From: an uncultured Lachnospiraceae bacterium
Lineage (GTDB): Bacteria; Bacillota; Clostridia; Lachnospirales; Lachnospiraceae
DNA length: 64,000 bases
Assembly (NCBI GenBank): GCA_900554415.1
Contig: USGU01000008.1
Coordinates: forward strand, 18,366-82,365
Direction: 5' to 3'
Part shown: one piece after another, positions 44,489-51,817 of the stretch
Numbering within the stretch: position 1 is the stretch's first letter
Layout: the number at the start of each line of letters is the position of its first letter
Notes under the pieces: generated by a model
What the model saw: only the letters and a program-made list of their open reading frames with translations
Database searches by the model: none
Told to the model about the DNA's origin: nothing
Translations under genes and position numbers: made by a program

Positions 44489-44626
44489 ATGAAACGGGTG
44501 GTAGGATTTGCGTTATTTTTCATTGCTGTAGGAATCATACTGGGAAGGTTCCTGCCAAGTGATTTTTGCCGGATTTTGATTTGTATCCTATGTTTTGTAG
44601 TCGGGTATCAGATGTTTGCCTGTTGA
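44489..44626 (+). CDS. Small membrane protein, 45 aa
   Basis: Short protein with two hydrophobic stretches (VVGFALFFIAVGIILG and FCRILICILCFVVGYQMF) separated by a Pro-Ser-Asp turn, so a likely membrane hairpin. ATG 44489 has AGGTGATG close upstream; an in-frame ATG at 44432 would add 19 residues but is only 2 nt from its GGAG. No family is recognised. It sits 72 nt after gerW. Confidence 0.6.
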   Translation: MKRVVGFALFFIAVGIILGRFLPSDFCRILICILCFVVGYQMFAC

Positions 44627-44634
44627 AATCGGAA

Positions 44635-44673
44635 TTTTACTTGAAATTTTCCGGTGAAGTTTTTACTTGAAAT
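44635..44673 (+). repeat. 13-bp direct repeat with 26-bp period
   Basis: TTTTACTTGAAAT at 44635-44647 and again at 44661-44673, 13 nt apart, between the small membrane gene and its terminator. Confidence 0.6.
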
Positions 44674-44690
44674 CAAATATTTGACTGTAA

Positions 44691-44717
44691 AAAAGCCTTG
44701 CATATGCAGGGCTTTTA
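44691..44717 (+). terminator. Terminator before rpsB
   Basis: AAAAGCCTTGCA pairs with TGCAGGGCTTTT (one G-T), followed by ATGTTATC. It closes the zapA-side gene block before the rpsB promoter. Confidence 0.78.
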
Positions 44718-44761
44718 TGTTATCTTATAAATGTTGCAAAAAAACACGTATGCCGTTAACT

Positions 44762-44789
44762 TTGGTGCCGGATATCCGGTTTGTATAAT
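44762..44789 (+). promoter_or_regulatory. Promoter for rpsB-tsf
   Basis: TATAAT at 44784-44789 with a weak -35 TTGGTG at 44762-44767, 16 nt apart. The leader to ATG 44829 is about 33 nt, too short for a large autoregulatory structure. A short inverted repeat CCGGATATCCGG lies in the spacer. Confidence 0.6.
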
Positions 44790-44828
44790 GAAGCATACGG
44801 AAGTAAAAACCAAATGGAGGAAAAAAAC

Positions 44829-45572
44829 ATGAGCGTTATCTCAATGAAACAACTTTTAGAAGCAGGTGTACATTTCGGACACCAGACAAGAAGATGGAAC
44901 CCTAAAATGGCTGAATACATCTACACAGAAAGAAATGGTATTTATATCATTGACTTACAGAAATCTGTAGGAAAAGTAGATGAAGCTTACAATGCAATTT
45001 CTGATATTGCAGCAGAAGGCGGACAGATTCTTTTCGTTGGAACTAAAAAACAGGCTCAGGACGCAATCAAGACAGAAGCAGAACGCTGCGGAATGTTCTA
45101 TGTAAACGAAAGATGGTTAGGTGGAATGCTTACTAACTTTAAGACAATCCAGAGCAGAATCAACCGTTTAAAAGAAATTGAAACAATGGCTGAAGACGGA
45201 ACTTTCGATGTATTACCAAAGAAAGAAGTTATCGCTCTTAAGAAAGAATGGGAAAAACTGGAAAAGAACCTTGGTGGAATTAAAGAAATGAAGAAAATTC
45301 CAGATGCAATCTTCATAGTTGACCCTAAGAAAGAAAGAATCTGCGTTCAGGAAGCTCATACTCTTGGAATTCCTTTGATTGGTATCGCTGATACAAACTG
45401 CGACCCAGAAGAACTTGATTATGTAATCCCGGGTAACGATGATGCTATCAGAGCAGTAAAACTTATCGTTTCTAAGATGGCAGACGCTGTAATCGAAGCT
45501 AACCAGGGTGAAACCGGAGCAGATTACGAAGCAGAAGAAGTGGAAGCAGTAGAAGAATCAGTTGAAGAATAA
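44829..45572 (+). CDS. rpsB: 30S ribosomal protein S2
   Basis: Small-subunit ribosomal protein, 247 aa, with the hallmark GVHFGHQTRRWNPKM near residue 12 and GIADTNCDPEELDYVIPGNDDA. The C-terminus is acidic. ATG 44829 follows TGGAGG. Codon use is biased toward a few preferred codons, as expected for a highly expressed gene. tsf follows after 35 nt. Confidence 0.97.
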   Translation: MSVISMKQLLEAGVHFGHQTRRWNPKMAEYIYTERNGIYIIDLQKSVGKVDEAYNAISDIAAEGGQILFVGTKKQAQDAIKTEAERCGMFYVNERWLGGMLTNFKTIQSRINRLKEIETMAEDGTFDVLPKKEVIALKKEWEKLEKNLGGIKEMKKIPDAIFIVDPKKERICVQEAHTLGIPLIGIADTNCDPEELDYVIPGNDDAIRAVKLIVSKMADAVIEANQGETGADYEAEEVEAVEESVEE

Positions 45573-45607
45573 TCAATTGTATTAGGAATCAGATGGAGGA
45601 ATAGATC

Positions 45608-46684
45608 ATGGCAATTTCAGCAAGCATGGTTAAAGAATTAAGAGAAATGACAGGTGCTGGTATGATGGACTGTAAGAAAGCTCTTACAGAAACAAACGGA
45701 GATATGGAAGCAGCTGTTGAAGTATTAAAGAAAAGCGGTGCAGCTAAGATGGAAAAGAAAGCTTCTCGTATTGCAGCTGAAGGTATCACTCGCGTTGCAT
45801 CGAATAACAATGAAGTAGTTGTTGTAGAAGTTAACTCTGAAACAGACTTCGTTGCAAAGAATGAATTATTCCAGAATTTTGTACAGTTAGTAGCTGACAA
45901 TGCACTTGTTTCAGGTTTAAATGGTGGTTTAAACGGAGAAGATGTAGAAGCTCTTCTTGAAATGAATGGCCTTAAAGATGAATTAATCGATAAAACTGCT
46001 ACAATCGGAGAAAAATTGTCTGTACGTAGATTTGCTAAAATTTCTGGTGAATGTGTAGCAAGCTATCTTCATGCAGGTGGCAAGATTGGTGTAGTTATTG
46101 CAGCAGATGGTGCAACAGGTGTAGAAGAAGTGCTTACCAATATTGCTATGCAGGTTGCAGCTATGAGACCAGAATACATCAGCAGAGATGATATTGCTCC
46201 AGAAGCAGTAGCAAAAATGAGAGAAATCATTGTTGACTCTTCATTGAACGATCCTGCTTCCCTTCCAAAACCAGTTTTAAATGATTTGATTAACAAAGCT
46301 TGTACAGAAAAACTTTGGAGCGACGAAGACATTGCTATTTACAATGAAAAGAAGAGCAATATGAATTACTTATTCAACTTCCTTTCAAAAGAAGCAAAAG
46401 ATGTACTTGTAAATTTAGCTATGGCAGATAAAGAAAATATCATGGCAAACAAAATTTTCAATGGAGCAATCGAAGGTCGTGTTTCTAAACAGTTAAAAGA
46501 AATCTGCTTATTAGATCAGACTTATGTTAAAGCTGAAGATGGAAAACAGACAGTTGCTGCATATCTTAAGTCAGTAAACAGTGCTCTTGTAATTAAGAAC
46601 ATTGTACGTTTTGAAGTAGGCGAAGGTATGGAAAAGAAAAACGAAGACTTCGCAGCTGAAGTGGCAGCACAGGCTAATATGTAA
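45608..46684 (+). CDS. tsf: Elongation factor Ts (with internal insertion)
   Basis: Guanine-nucleotide exchange factor for EF-Tu. The N-terminal UBA-like domain (VKELREMTGAGMMDCKKAL) and the TDFVAKN motif are canonical, and the C-terminal KEICLLDQTYV is present. At 358 aa it is about 50-65 residues longer than typical. The extra sequence lies around residues 205-280, between the KMREI helix and the GRVSKQLKE helix. Preferred codons are used throughout, so it is not a recent foreign insertion. Confidence 0.94.
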   Translation: MAISASMVKELREMTGAGMMDCKKALTETNGDMEAAVEVLKKSGAAKMEKKASRIAAEGITRVASNNNEVVVVEVNSETDFVAKNELFQNFVQLVADNALVSGLNGGLNGEDVEALLEMNGLKDELIDKTATIGEKLSVRRFAKISGECVASYLHAGGKIGVVIAADGATGVEEVLTNIAMQVAAMRPEYISRDDIAPEAVAKMREIIVDSSLNDPASLPKPVLNDLINKACTEKLWSDEDIAIYNEKKSNMNYLFNFLSKEAKDVLVNLAMADKENIMANKIFNGAIEGRVSKQLKEICLLDQTYVKAEDGKQTVAAYLKSVNSALVIKNIVRFEVGEGMEKKNEDFAAEVAAQANM

Positions 46685-46716
46685 TACAGATTCTGTATTA
46701 GATTTCTGCAATGATT

Positions 46717-46764
46717 AATAACCCTTATGAACGATGGCGACACTGTTTGTAAGGGTTATTTTTA
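46717..46764 (+). terminator. Terminator after tsf
   Basis: AATAACCCTTA pairs with TAAGGGTTATT (11 bp, loop 22 nt), followed by TTTTAT. A second small inverted repeat TAATACAGA/TCTGTATTA covers the tsf stop. Confidence 0.75.
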
Positions 46765-46826
46765 TAGAAACTTAAGGAAAAATGAATTGAATGAACAGAA
46801 GAACTAATAAATGAGAAGGCGAAACT

Positions 46827-47585
46827 ATGTACATCAGATATTACAAAGAATATTCCAACTATTTAAATCGTGACATGGAGTTTAAGGTTTATGGGCATGC
46901 AGGCATTCCGTTTATTGTTTTCCCATGTCAGAATGGACGCTTTTTTGATTTTGAAAATCGGGGAATGATTGATACGGTGGCGGATAAGATTGAGGACGGC
47001 AAGCTACAGTTATTTTGCGTAGATTGTGTAGATGAAGAAACATGGAGTGCGGAAGGCGGGGATTACCACGGAAGAATTATGTGGCATGAGCAGTGGTTCC
47101 ACTATCTCTGCGAAGAATTTCTGCCACGATTACATCAGATTCATAGTGAGACCGATGAAAAATCTTATGTGGGAAAGGTGATGCTGACCGGAGCAAGCAT
47201 GGGCGGTTATCATGCAGTGAATTTTTATTTAAGGCGACCGGATTTGTTTGGGGGATGTCTGTCTTTAAGTGGACTGTTTCATGCCGGATATTTCTTCCCG
47301 AATTATGATGATTTTGATATTTATAACAATTCGCCAGTGGATTTCCTGCCAAATATGTCACCGGACCATCCGTGGGCGGAGAAGTATCGCCAGGGAGAGA
47401 TTATTACCTGCTGCGGTCAGGGAGCATGGGAAGATGAGGCAAAAGCAGATTCTGGTATTTTAAAAGAACAGTTTGACCGTCTTCACGTTCCGGCATGGGT
47501 TGATTTCTGGGGTGAAGATGTAAACCATGACTGGCCTTGGTGGCAGAAGCAGTTTTCTTATTTTATCGAAAAAATTGTTGGATAA
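46827..47585 (+). CDS. Putative esterase (alpha/beta hydrolase)
   Basis: Esterase-family alpha/beta hydrolase, 252 aa, no signal peptide. Nucleophile elbow GASMGG near residue 123 and a C-terminal catalytic His in VNHDWPWW; an acid residue is likely in DFWGED. Family members are carboxylesterases, formylglutathione hydrolases or acyl transferases; the substrate is unknown. Lies in the block between tsf and pyrH. Confidence 0.85.
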   Translation: MYIRYYKEYSNYLNRDMEFKVYGHAGIPFIVFPCQNGRFFDFENRGMIDTVADKIEDGKLQLFCVDCVDEETWSAEGGDYHGRIMWHEQWFHYLCEEFLPRLHQIHSETDEKSYVGKVMLTGASMGGYHAVNFYLRRPDLFGGCLSLSGLFHAGYFFPNYDDFDIYNNSPVDFLPNMSPDHPWAEKYRQGEIITCCGQGAWEDEAKADSGILKEQFDRLHVPAWVDFWGEDVNHDWPWWQKQFSYFIEKIVG

Positions 47586-47616
47586 ATTTGGATATATTGA
47601 GAAAGAAGAACACTTT

Positions 47617-47646
47617 CGAATAAAAAACAGATTGTCATACATACTA
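47617..47646 (+). promoter_or_regulatory. SigG-like forespore promoter
   Basis: CGAATA (47617-47622), 17 nt, CATACTA (47640-47646). This agrees with the B. subtilis SigG pattern (TGAATA, 17-18 nt, CATACTA) in all but one base. SigE and SigK patterns fit less well. It lies about 30 nt before a pair of small spore-type genes. Confidence 0.55.
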
Positions 47647-47648
47647 AT

Positions 47649-47670
47649 CCTGAAATAAAAATTCAGGAGG
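47649..47670 (+). promoter_or_regulatory. Hairpin covering a ribosome binding site
   Basis: CCTGAA at 47649-47654 pairs with TTCAGG at 47662-47667 (7-nt loop), and the right arm includes the first bases of the AGGAGG at 47665-47670. It could moderate translation of the 61-aa gene. Confidence 0.4.
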
Positions 47671-47676
47671 CACGTT

Positions 47677-47862
47677 ATGGGACAGTTATCGGAAAAAGAA
47701 TTAGCTGCATTAAATGACTTACTTGCGGATGAAGAGCTGTTAGTGAAAAAATTCAAAATGCTCGCATCGCATACAAATGATGAAGAAATCAAGAAAAAAT
47801 ATGAACGCATTTCACAACAGCATCAGGGACATTTTGATGCGTTGTACGCACATTTGAAATAG
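47677..47862 (+). CDS. Small helical protein, 61 aa (spore-associated)
   Basis: Helical protein with acidic and basic residues (ELAALNDLLADEELLVKKF, YERISQQHQGHFDALYAHL) and no membrane segment. Consensus AGGAGG lies 6 nt before ATG 47677. The layout resembles the ferritin-like helices of CotF-type coat proteins, and a CotF-type gene follows after 12 nt. The SigG-like promoter upstream suggests forespore expression. Function unknown. Confidence 0.75.
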   Translation: MGQLSEKELAALNDLLADEELLVKKFKMLASHTNDEEIKKKYERISQQHQGHFDALYAHLK

Positions 47863-47874
47863 GAGGTCAGGGAT

Positions 47875-48147
47875 ATGCAGGAATATCAGGAATATACAGA
47901 GAAAGAAATTCTGGCAGACGGTCTGGCGGCTCAGAAGTCAGCAACCAGTCTGTTTAATATGTCGGCAAATGAGTGTGTGCATGACAATGTGAGAAATACA
48001 ATTTTAAAGATTCTGAATGAAGAACATGTGATTCAGGTGGATGTGTTTGATATGATGCATCAGAGAGGATTCTATGAGACTCCGGCTGCCGAAGAAAAGA
48101 AAGTGCAGGATGCAAAACAGAAATATGCAAAATCAGCTCAGAAATAG
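47875..48147 (+). CDS. CotF-family spore coat protein
   Basis: 90-aa protein of the coat protein F family, with ILADGLAAQKSATSLFNMSANEC and ILKILNEEHVIQVDVFDMM. The family occurs only in endospore formers. AGGAGG precedes ATG 47875. It shares an operon with the 61-aa gene and ends in a hairpin. Confidence 0.86.
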   Translation: MQEYQEYTEKEILADGLAAQKSATSLFNMSANECVHDNVRNTILKILNEEHVIQVDVFDMMHQRGFYETPAAEEKKVQDAKQKYAKSAQK

Positions 48148-48179
48148 CTGAAAAACAGTTAAAAATGAAAGAAATAATT

Positions 48180-48214
48180 GCGGAATATGCTTTGCTTAGC
48201 ACATTCCGCTTTTA
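48180..48214 (+). terminator. Terminator after the CotF gene
   Basis: GCGGAAT pairs with ATTCCGC, extended inward by TGC/GCA beyond one mismatch, followed by TTTTA. Confidence 0.72.
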
Positions 48215-48241
48215 AAATGGTAAAGTGTTAAAGAAAAAGTC

Positions 48242-48270
48242 TTGGCTTCTGATGAAAAATGTGGTAAAAT
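48242..48270 (+). promoter_or_regulatory. SigA promoter for the 5-oxoprolinase operon
   Basis: TTGGCT (48242-48247), 17 nt, TAAAAT (48265-48270) with extended -10 TGG. It precedes the NRAMP-like gene. Confidence 0.62.
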
Positions 48271-48303
48271 ACTGACTTATAAAAGTGAATGGAGGTATAC
48301 AGT

Positions 48304-49512
48304 ATGAAAAAAGAAAAAAAGAGCGGGGGCGCACTTTTTGGCGCAGCATTTTTGATGGCAACCTCTGCTATTGGACCAGGATTTTTAACACAGACAGCAA
48401 AGTTTACAGGACAGCATTTGGCGAGTTTCGGGTTCGTTATTTTAGCTTCCATCATTTTATCTGCCATTGCACAGATGAACATATGGCGTGTGCTTTGCGT
48501 GACAGGACTTCGTGGACAGGATGTAGCGAATAAAGTACTTCCGGGTCTGGGCTATTTTGTGGCATTCATGGTAGCACTTGGCGGTCTGGTATTCAACATT
48601 GGTAATGTAGGCGGTGGTGCACTCGGATTTAATACACTGCTTGGAATTCCTACAAAGGCCGGATACATATTGGCAGGCGCTGTAGCAATTGCAGTATTCT
48701 TAGTGAAAAATGCAAAATCAGCTATGGATACCTTAACAAAGGTACTGGCAGGAATTATGATTGTGGTTATTCTGGGAATCATTATTGTAGTACAGCCTCC
48801 AGTTGGAGATGCATTGAAGAACACCGTTCTTCCATCAGAAAACATGAACACTCTGGTTCCGGCTATCATTACCTTGCTCGGAGGAACCGTAGGCGGTTAT
48901 ATTACCTTCGCAGGAGCACATCGACTGATTGATGCAGGAATTACAGGAGAAGAGAATTTAAAAGAAATCAATAAGAGTTCTATTATGGGAATCGGGATTG
49001 CGACAATCGTCCGTGTACTGCTTTTCTTAGCTGTACTCGGAGTTGTTGTAAAAGAAGGAGTTGATTTAAGCACTTCCGGAAATCCGGCAGCGGATGCATT
49101 CCGTGCAGGTGCTGGTGAAATCGGTTATCGTTTTGCCGGACTGGTACTGCTTTGTGCAGCGGTTACCTCTATTATAGGTGCAGCTTATACATCCGTATCA
49201 TTTTTGAAAACCTTCCATCCTGCAATTGAGGAGAACGAAAATAAAGTTATCATTGCATTTATTGCGGTTTCAACTCTTATTATGTTATTAATTGGACAGC
49301 CTGCAACTTTACTGGTACTTGCTGGTGCATTAAATGGACTGATTCTTCCAATTACCTTAGGAATCTGTCTGATTGCAGCGAAAAAGAAGAATATTGTAGG
49401 GGATTCCTATAAACATCCAGCATGGCTCTGGGTATTGGGACTGATTGTTGTCGTGATTTCAGCTTATCTGGGTGTAACAACATTTATTTCAAATATGAGT
49501 TCTCTCTTCTAA
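48304..49512 (+). CDS. NRAMP-like membrane transporter (YcsG-type)
   Basis: Polytopic membrane protein of 402 aa, about eleven helices, in the NRAMP superfamily. The helix-1 metal motif DPGN of true Mn/Fe carriers is absent: here the segment reads AIGPGF (residues 22-27), and the helix-6 region reads FAGAHR in place of a Met-Pro-His type site. Similar YcsG proteins are encoded beside pxp genes in Bacillus. A role in importing 5-oxoproline or a related acid is therefore more likely than metal uptake, but this is inference. ATG 48304 has GGAGG 9 nt upstream. It starts the operon with pxpB 28 nt later. Confidence 0.85.
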   Translation: MKKEKKSGGALFGAAFLMATSAIGPGFLTQTAKFTGQHLASFGFVILASIILSAIAQMNIWRVLCVTGLRGQDVANKVLPGLGYFVAFMVALGGLVFNIGNVGGGALGFNTLLGIPTKAGYILAGAVAIAVFLVKNAKSAMDTLTKVLAGIMIVVILGIIIVVQPPVGDALKNTVLPSENMNTLVPAIITLLGGTVGGYITFAGAHRLIDAGITGEENLKEINKSSIMGIGIATIVRVLLFLAVLGVVVKEGVDLSTSGNPAADAFRAGAGEIGYRFAGLVLLCAAVTSIIGAAYTSVSFLKTFHPAIEENENKVIIAFIAVSTLIMLLIGQPATLLVLAGALNGLILPITLGICLIAAKKKNIVGDSYKHPAWLWVLGLIVVVISAYLGVTTFISNMSSLF

Positions 49513-49540
49513 GAAGAACTCGCTAAGGAGGTATAGAGAA

Positions 49541-50269
49541 ATGCCTGACATCCGAATTTTAACAGCGGGCGATTCCGCACTTTTGATAGAATTTGGAAAA
49601 GAAATCGATCCGGAGACAAACCGGAAAATCACAGCACTTGTGCAATTGATGAGAGAACAGCATATCGAAGGAATTGTAGATGTGATTCCTGCATTCTGCT
49701 CTCTGCTCATCAATTATGATCCGAGAGTACTTTCTTATGAAGAATTGAAAGAACGAATGGAACATCTGCTGAAAATGGAAACAAAAACAGAAGCTACAAG
49801 GAAACGTATTTTTGAAATCCCGGTGTGCTATGGCGGAGAATATGGACCGGATATTGAAAATATCGCAGAGCATGCAGGACTTTCCGTAGAGGAAGTGATA
49901 AAAATCCATTCGTCAAAAGATTACTTAATCTATATGCTTGGATTTTTGCCGGGATTTACTTATCTGGGAGGATTGGATGAACGGATTTATACACCAAGGC
50001 TTGCAAGTCCAAGACTGAAGATCCGGGCAGGAAGCGTAGGAATCGGAGGTTCCCAGACCGGTATTTATCCATTGGATTCACCGGGAGGCTGGCAACTGAT
50101 GGGGCTGACTCCTGTACGGACTTATGACCCGAAAAGACAGACACCGATTCTTGTGGAGGCGGGGGATTATATTCGGTTTATACCTATCGATGAAGAAGAA
50201 TTCTTACGCATTCAGAAATTAGTGGAAAAAGGTGAATATCAATGTGTTATTCACGAAGGTGAGGTGTAG
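49541..50269 (+). CDS. pxpB: 5-oxoprolinase subunit PxpB (KipI-type, AHS1)
   Basis: One of the two ATP-dependent carboxyltransferase-like subunits of 5-oxoprolinase, 242 aa. The allophanate hydrolase subunit 1 domain shows DSALLIEFG near the start, PVCYGGEYGPDI near 95 and GFLPGFTYLGGLDERI with GSVGIGGSQTGIYPLDSPGGWQ. KipI of Bacillus also inhibits the sporulation kinase KinA, so regulatory moonlighting is possible. It is directly followed by pxpC. Confidence 0.93.
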   Translation: MPDIRILTAGDSALLIEFGKEIDPETNRKITALVQLMREQHIEGIVDVIPAFCSLLINYDPRVLSYEELKERMEHLLKMETKTEATRKRIFEIPVCYGGEYGPDIENIAEHAGLSVEEVIKIHSSKDYLIYMLGFLPGFTYLGGLDERIYTPRLASPRLKIRAGSVGIGGSQTGIYPLDSPGGWQLMGLTPVRTYDPKRQTPILVEAGDYIRFIPIDEEEFLRIQKLVEKGEYQCVIHEGEV

Positions 50270-50270
50270 T

Positions 50271-51284
50271 ATGGGAGTTCGTGTATTAAAAAGCGGAATG
50301 CTGACTACGGTTCAGGACATTGGAAGGACTGGTTATCAGAGTCAGGGCTTCAGTGTAGCAGGAGTTATGGATGTGCGTTCTTTTAAGATTGCGAATCTTC
50401 TTCTGGATAATCCGGAAAATGAAGCAGTGTTGGAATTCACTTTAATTGGTCCTACTCTGGAATTTACATCCGAAACAATTATTGCAATTACCGGTGGTGA
50501 TTTTACACCGACGATTAATGGAAAACCGGCACCAATGTATACAGCTATCTATATGCATAAAGGTGACATTCTGGCATTTGGAAGTGCCCGTACTGGAAGC
50601 CGTGGATACATTGCATTTTCCAGTTATCTGGAAATTCCGGTTGTGATGGGAAGCAGATGTACCAACATGAAGAGTTCTATTGGTGGATTTAAAGGACGGA
50701 AACTGGAAAATGGAGATTATATTAATTTCCGTATTAAACGACGTTATCTTCCATTTTTCCTTTCCAGAAGTCTGGAGCCGGAGGATTTTGGACAAGAGGG
50801 AGCAACTCTTAGGGTTATTATGGGACCTCAGGATGATATGTTTTCTAAGCAGGGAATTGATACGTTTCTGAGTACAGAATATACGGTTACCAGTGAGTTC
50901 GACCGGATGGGATGCAGACTAGAAGGGGCATTTATCGCACCGAAAACTACTTCCGATATAATATCAGATGGAATTGCATTAGGTTCTGTTCAAGTTCCAT
51001 CTCATGGAAAACCAATTATTCTGTTGGCAGACAGACAGACTACAGGTGGTTATGCGAAGATTGCAACAGTCGCCTCCGTAGATATTCCAAAGCTTGTTCA
51101 GCGCAAAACGGATCATAAGATTCATTTTCAGGCGATTTCCGTTCAGGAAGCACAAAAGCTGTATATGGACGAAATGACGGAATTGGATGATATGCGACAC
51201 CGGATACATCAGCCATGTAAAGAGGTATTGGAGTGTCGTCTGGTTGCAAAACGACTGACAAGGTTGTTTGACGAGGAGCAATAG
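50271..51284 (+). CDS. pxpC: 5-oxoprolinase subunit PxpC (KipA-type, AHS2)
   Basis: Partner of PxpB; AHS2 domain, 337 aa, also described as a biotin-dependent carboxyltransferase family member because its fold is shared with the carboxyltransferase domain of urea carboxylase. Family stretches: GMLTTVQDIGRTGYQ near 9, GPQDDMF near 185, and SDGIALGSVQVPSHGKPIILLADRQTTGGY. ATG 50271 has GGTGAGG upstream and the gene starts 1 nt after the pxpB stop; the longer frame from 50232 is rejected. Confidence 0.93.
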   Translation: MGVRVLKSGMLTTVQDIGRTGYQSQGFSVAGVMDVRSFKIANLLLDNPENEAVLEFTLIGPTLEFTSETIIAITGGDFTPTINGKPAPMYTAIYMHKGDILAFGSARTGSRGYIAFSSYLEIPVVMGSRCTNMKSSIGGFKGRKLENGDYINFRIKRRYLPFFLSRSLEPEDFGQEGATLRVIMGPQDDMFSKQGIDTFLSTEYTVTSEFDRMGCRLEGAFIAPKTTSDIISDGIALGSVQVPSHGKPIILLADRQTTGGYAKIATVASVDIPKLVQRKTDHKIHFQAISVQEAQKLYMDEMTELDDMRHRIHQPCKEVLECRLVAKRLTRLFDEEQ

Positions 51285-51351
51285 ATTAGGAAATACACTG
51301 AGAAATGTATAGATATATAGCATATAGACATGTAGAAAGGAAGCATAGTAA

Positions 51352-51798
51352 ATGGATTTAGAGAAAATAGAAGGTCTTGTGAACATTATAGAAAATTCTT
51401 CACTCACAGAATTTTCTATTGAAGAGGGCGATTTGAAAATCACAATGAGCAAATTAAATCATCCGCCGATTGTGGGTGCAGGAATGATTGCAGCTCCACC
51501 CGTAGCACCAGTTGCAGATACAGCAGCACCGGCAGAGGAAGAGGACGAAGAAGATGAAATCTTGTTTATCACTTCACCGATTGTAGGAACATTTTATTCG
51601 GCAGCGGCACCGGACATTCCGGCATTTGTAAGAGTAGGTGACCAGGTGAAGGCAGGTCAGACTGTCTGCATTCTGGAAGCCATGAAGTTGATGAATGAGA
51701 TTCAGAGTGATTACGATTGTGAAATTGAGGCTGTTCTGGTGAGCAATGAACAGAAGGTAGAGTATGGTCAGCCATTATTCAGAGTAAAGAAGTTATAG
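51352..51798 (+). CDS. accB: Biotin carboxyl carrier protein
   Basis: Carries biotin between biotin carboxylase and a carboxyltransferase. 148 aa: N-terminal domain, an Ala/Pro/Glu-rich linker (about 45-75), and a C-terminal biotinyl domain with EAMKLMN, biotinylated at Lys112. It lies inside the 5-oxoprolinase operon, 67 nt after pxpC, with accC 19 nt downstream. No accA or accD genes are near, so its carboxyltransferase partner may be PxpBC. Confidence 0.93.
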   Translation: MDLEKIEGLVNIIENSSLTEFSIEEGDLKITMSKLNHPPIVGAGMIAAPPVAPVADTAAPAEEEDEEDEILFITSPIVGTFYSAAAPDIPAFVRVGDQVKAGQTVCILEAMKLMNEIQSDYDCEIEAVLVSNEQKVEYGQPLFRVKKL

Positions 51799-51817
51799 GA
51801 GCAAGGAGGTTGGAAAG

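Noticed and set aside
43956..44673. CRISPR-like array from the two 13-bp repeats
   Set aside because: Repeats are too short, different in sequence and spacing, with no spacers and no cas genes.
44690..44828. Autoregulatory S2 leader or riboswitch before rpsB
   Set aside because: The expected leader is only about 33 nt and shows no conserved structure beyond a short repeat in the promoter spacer.
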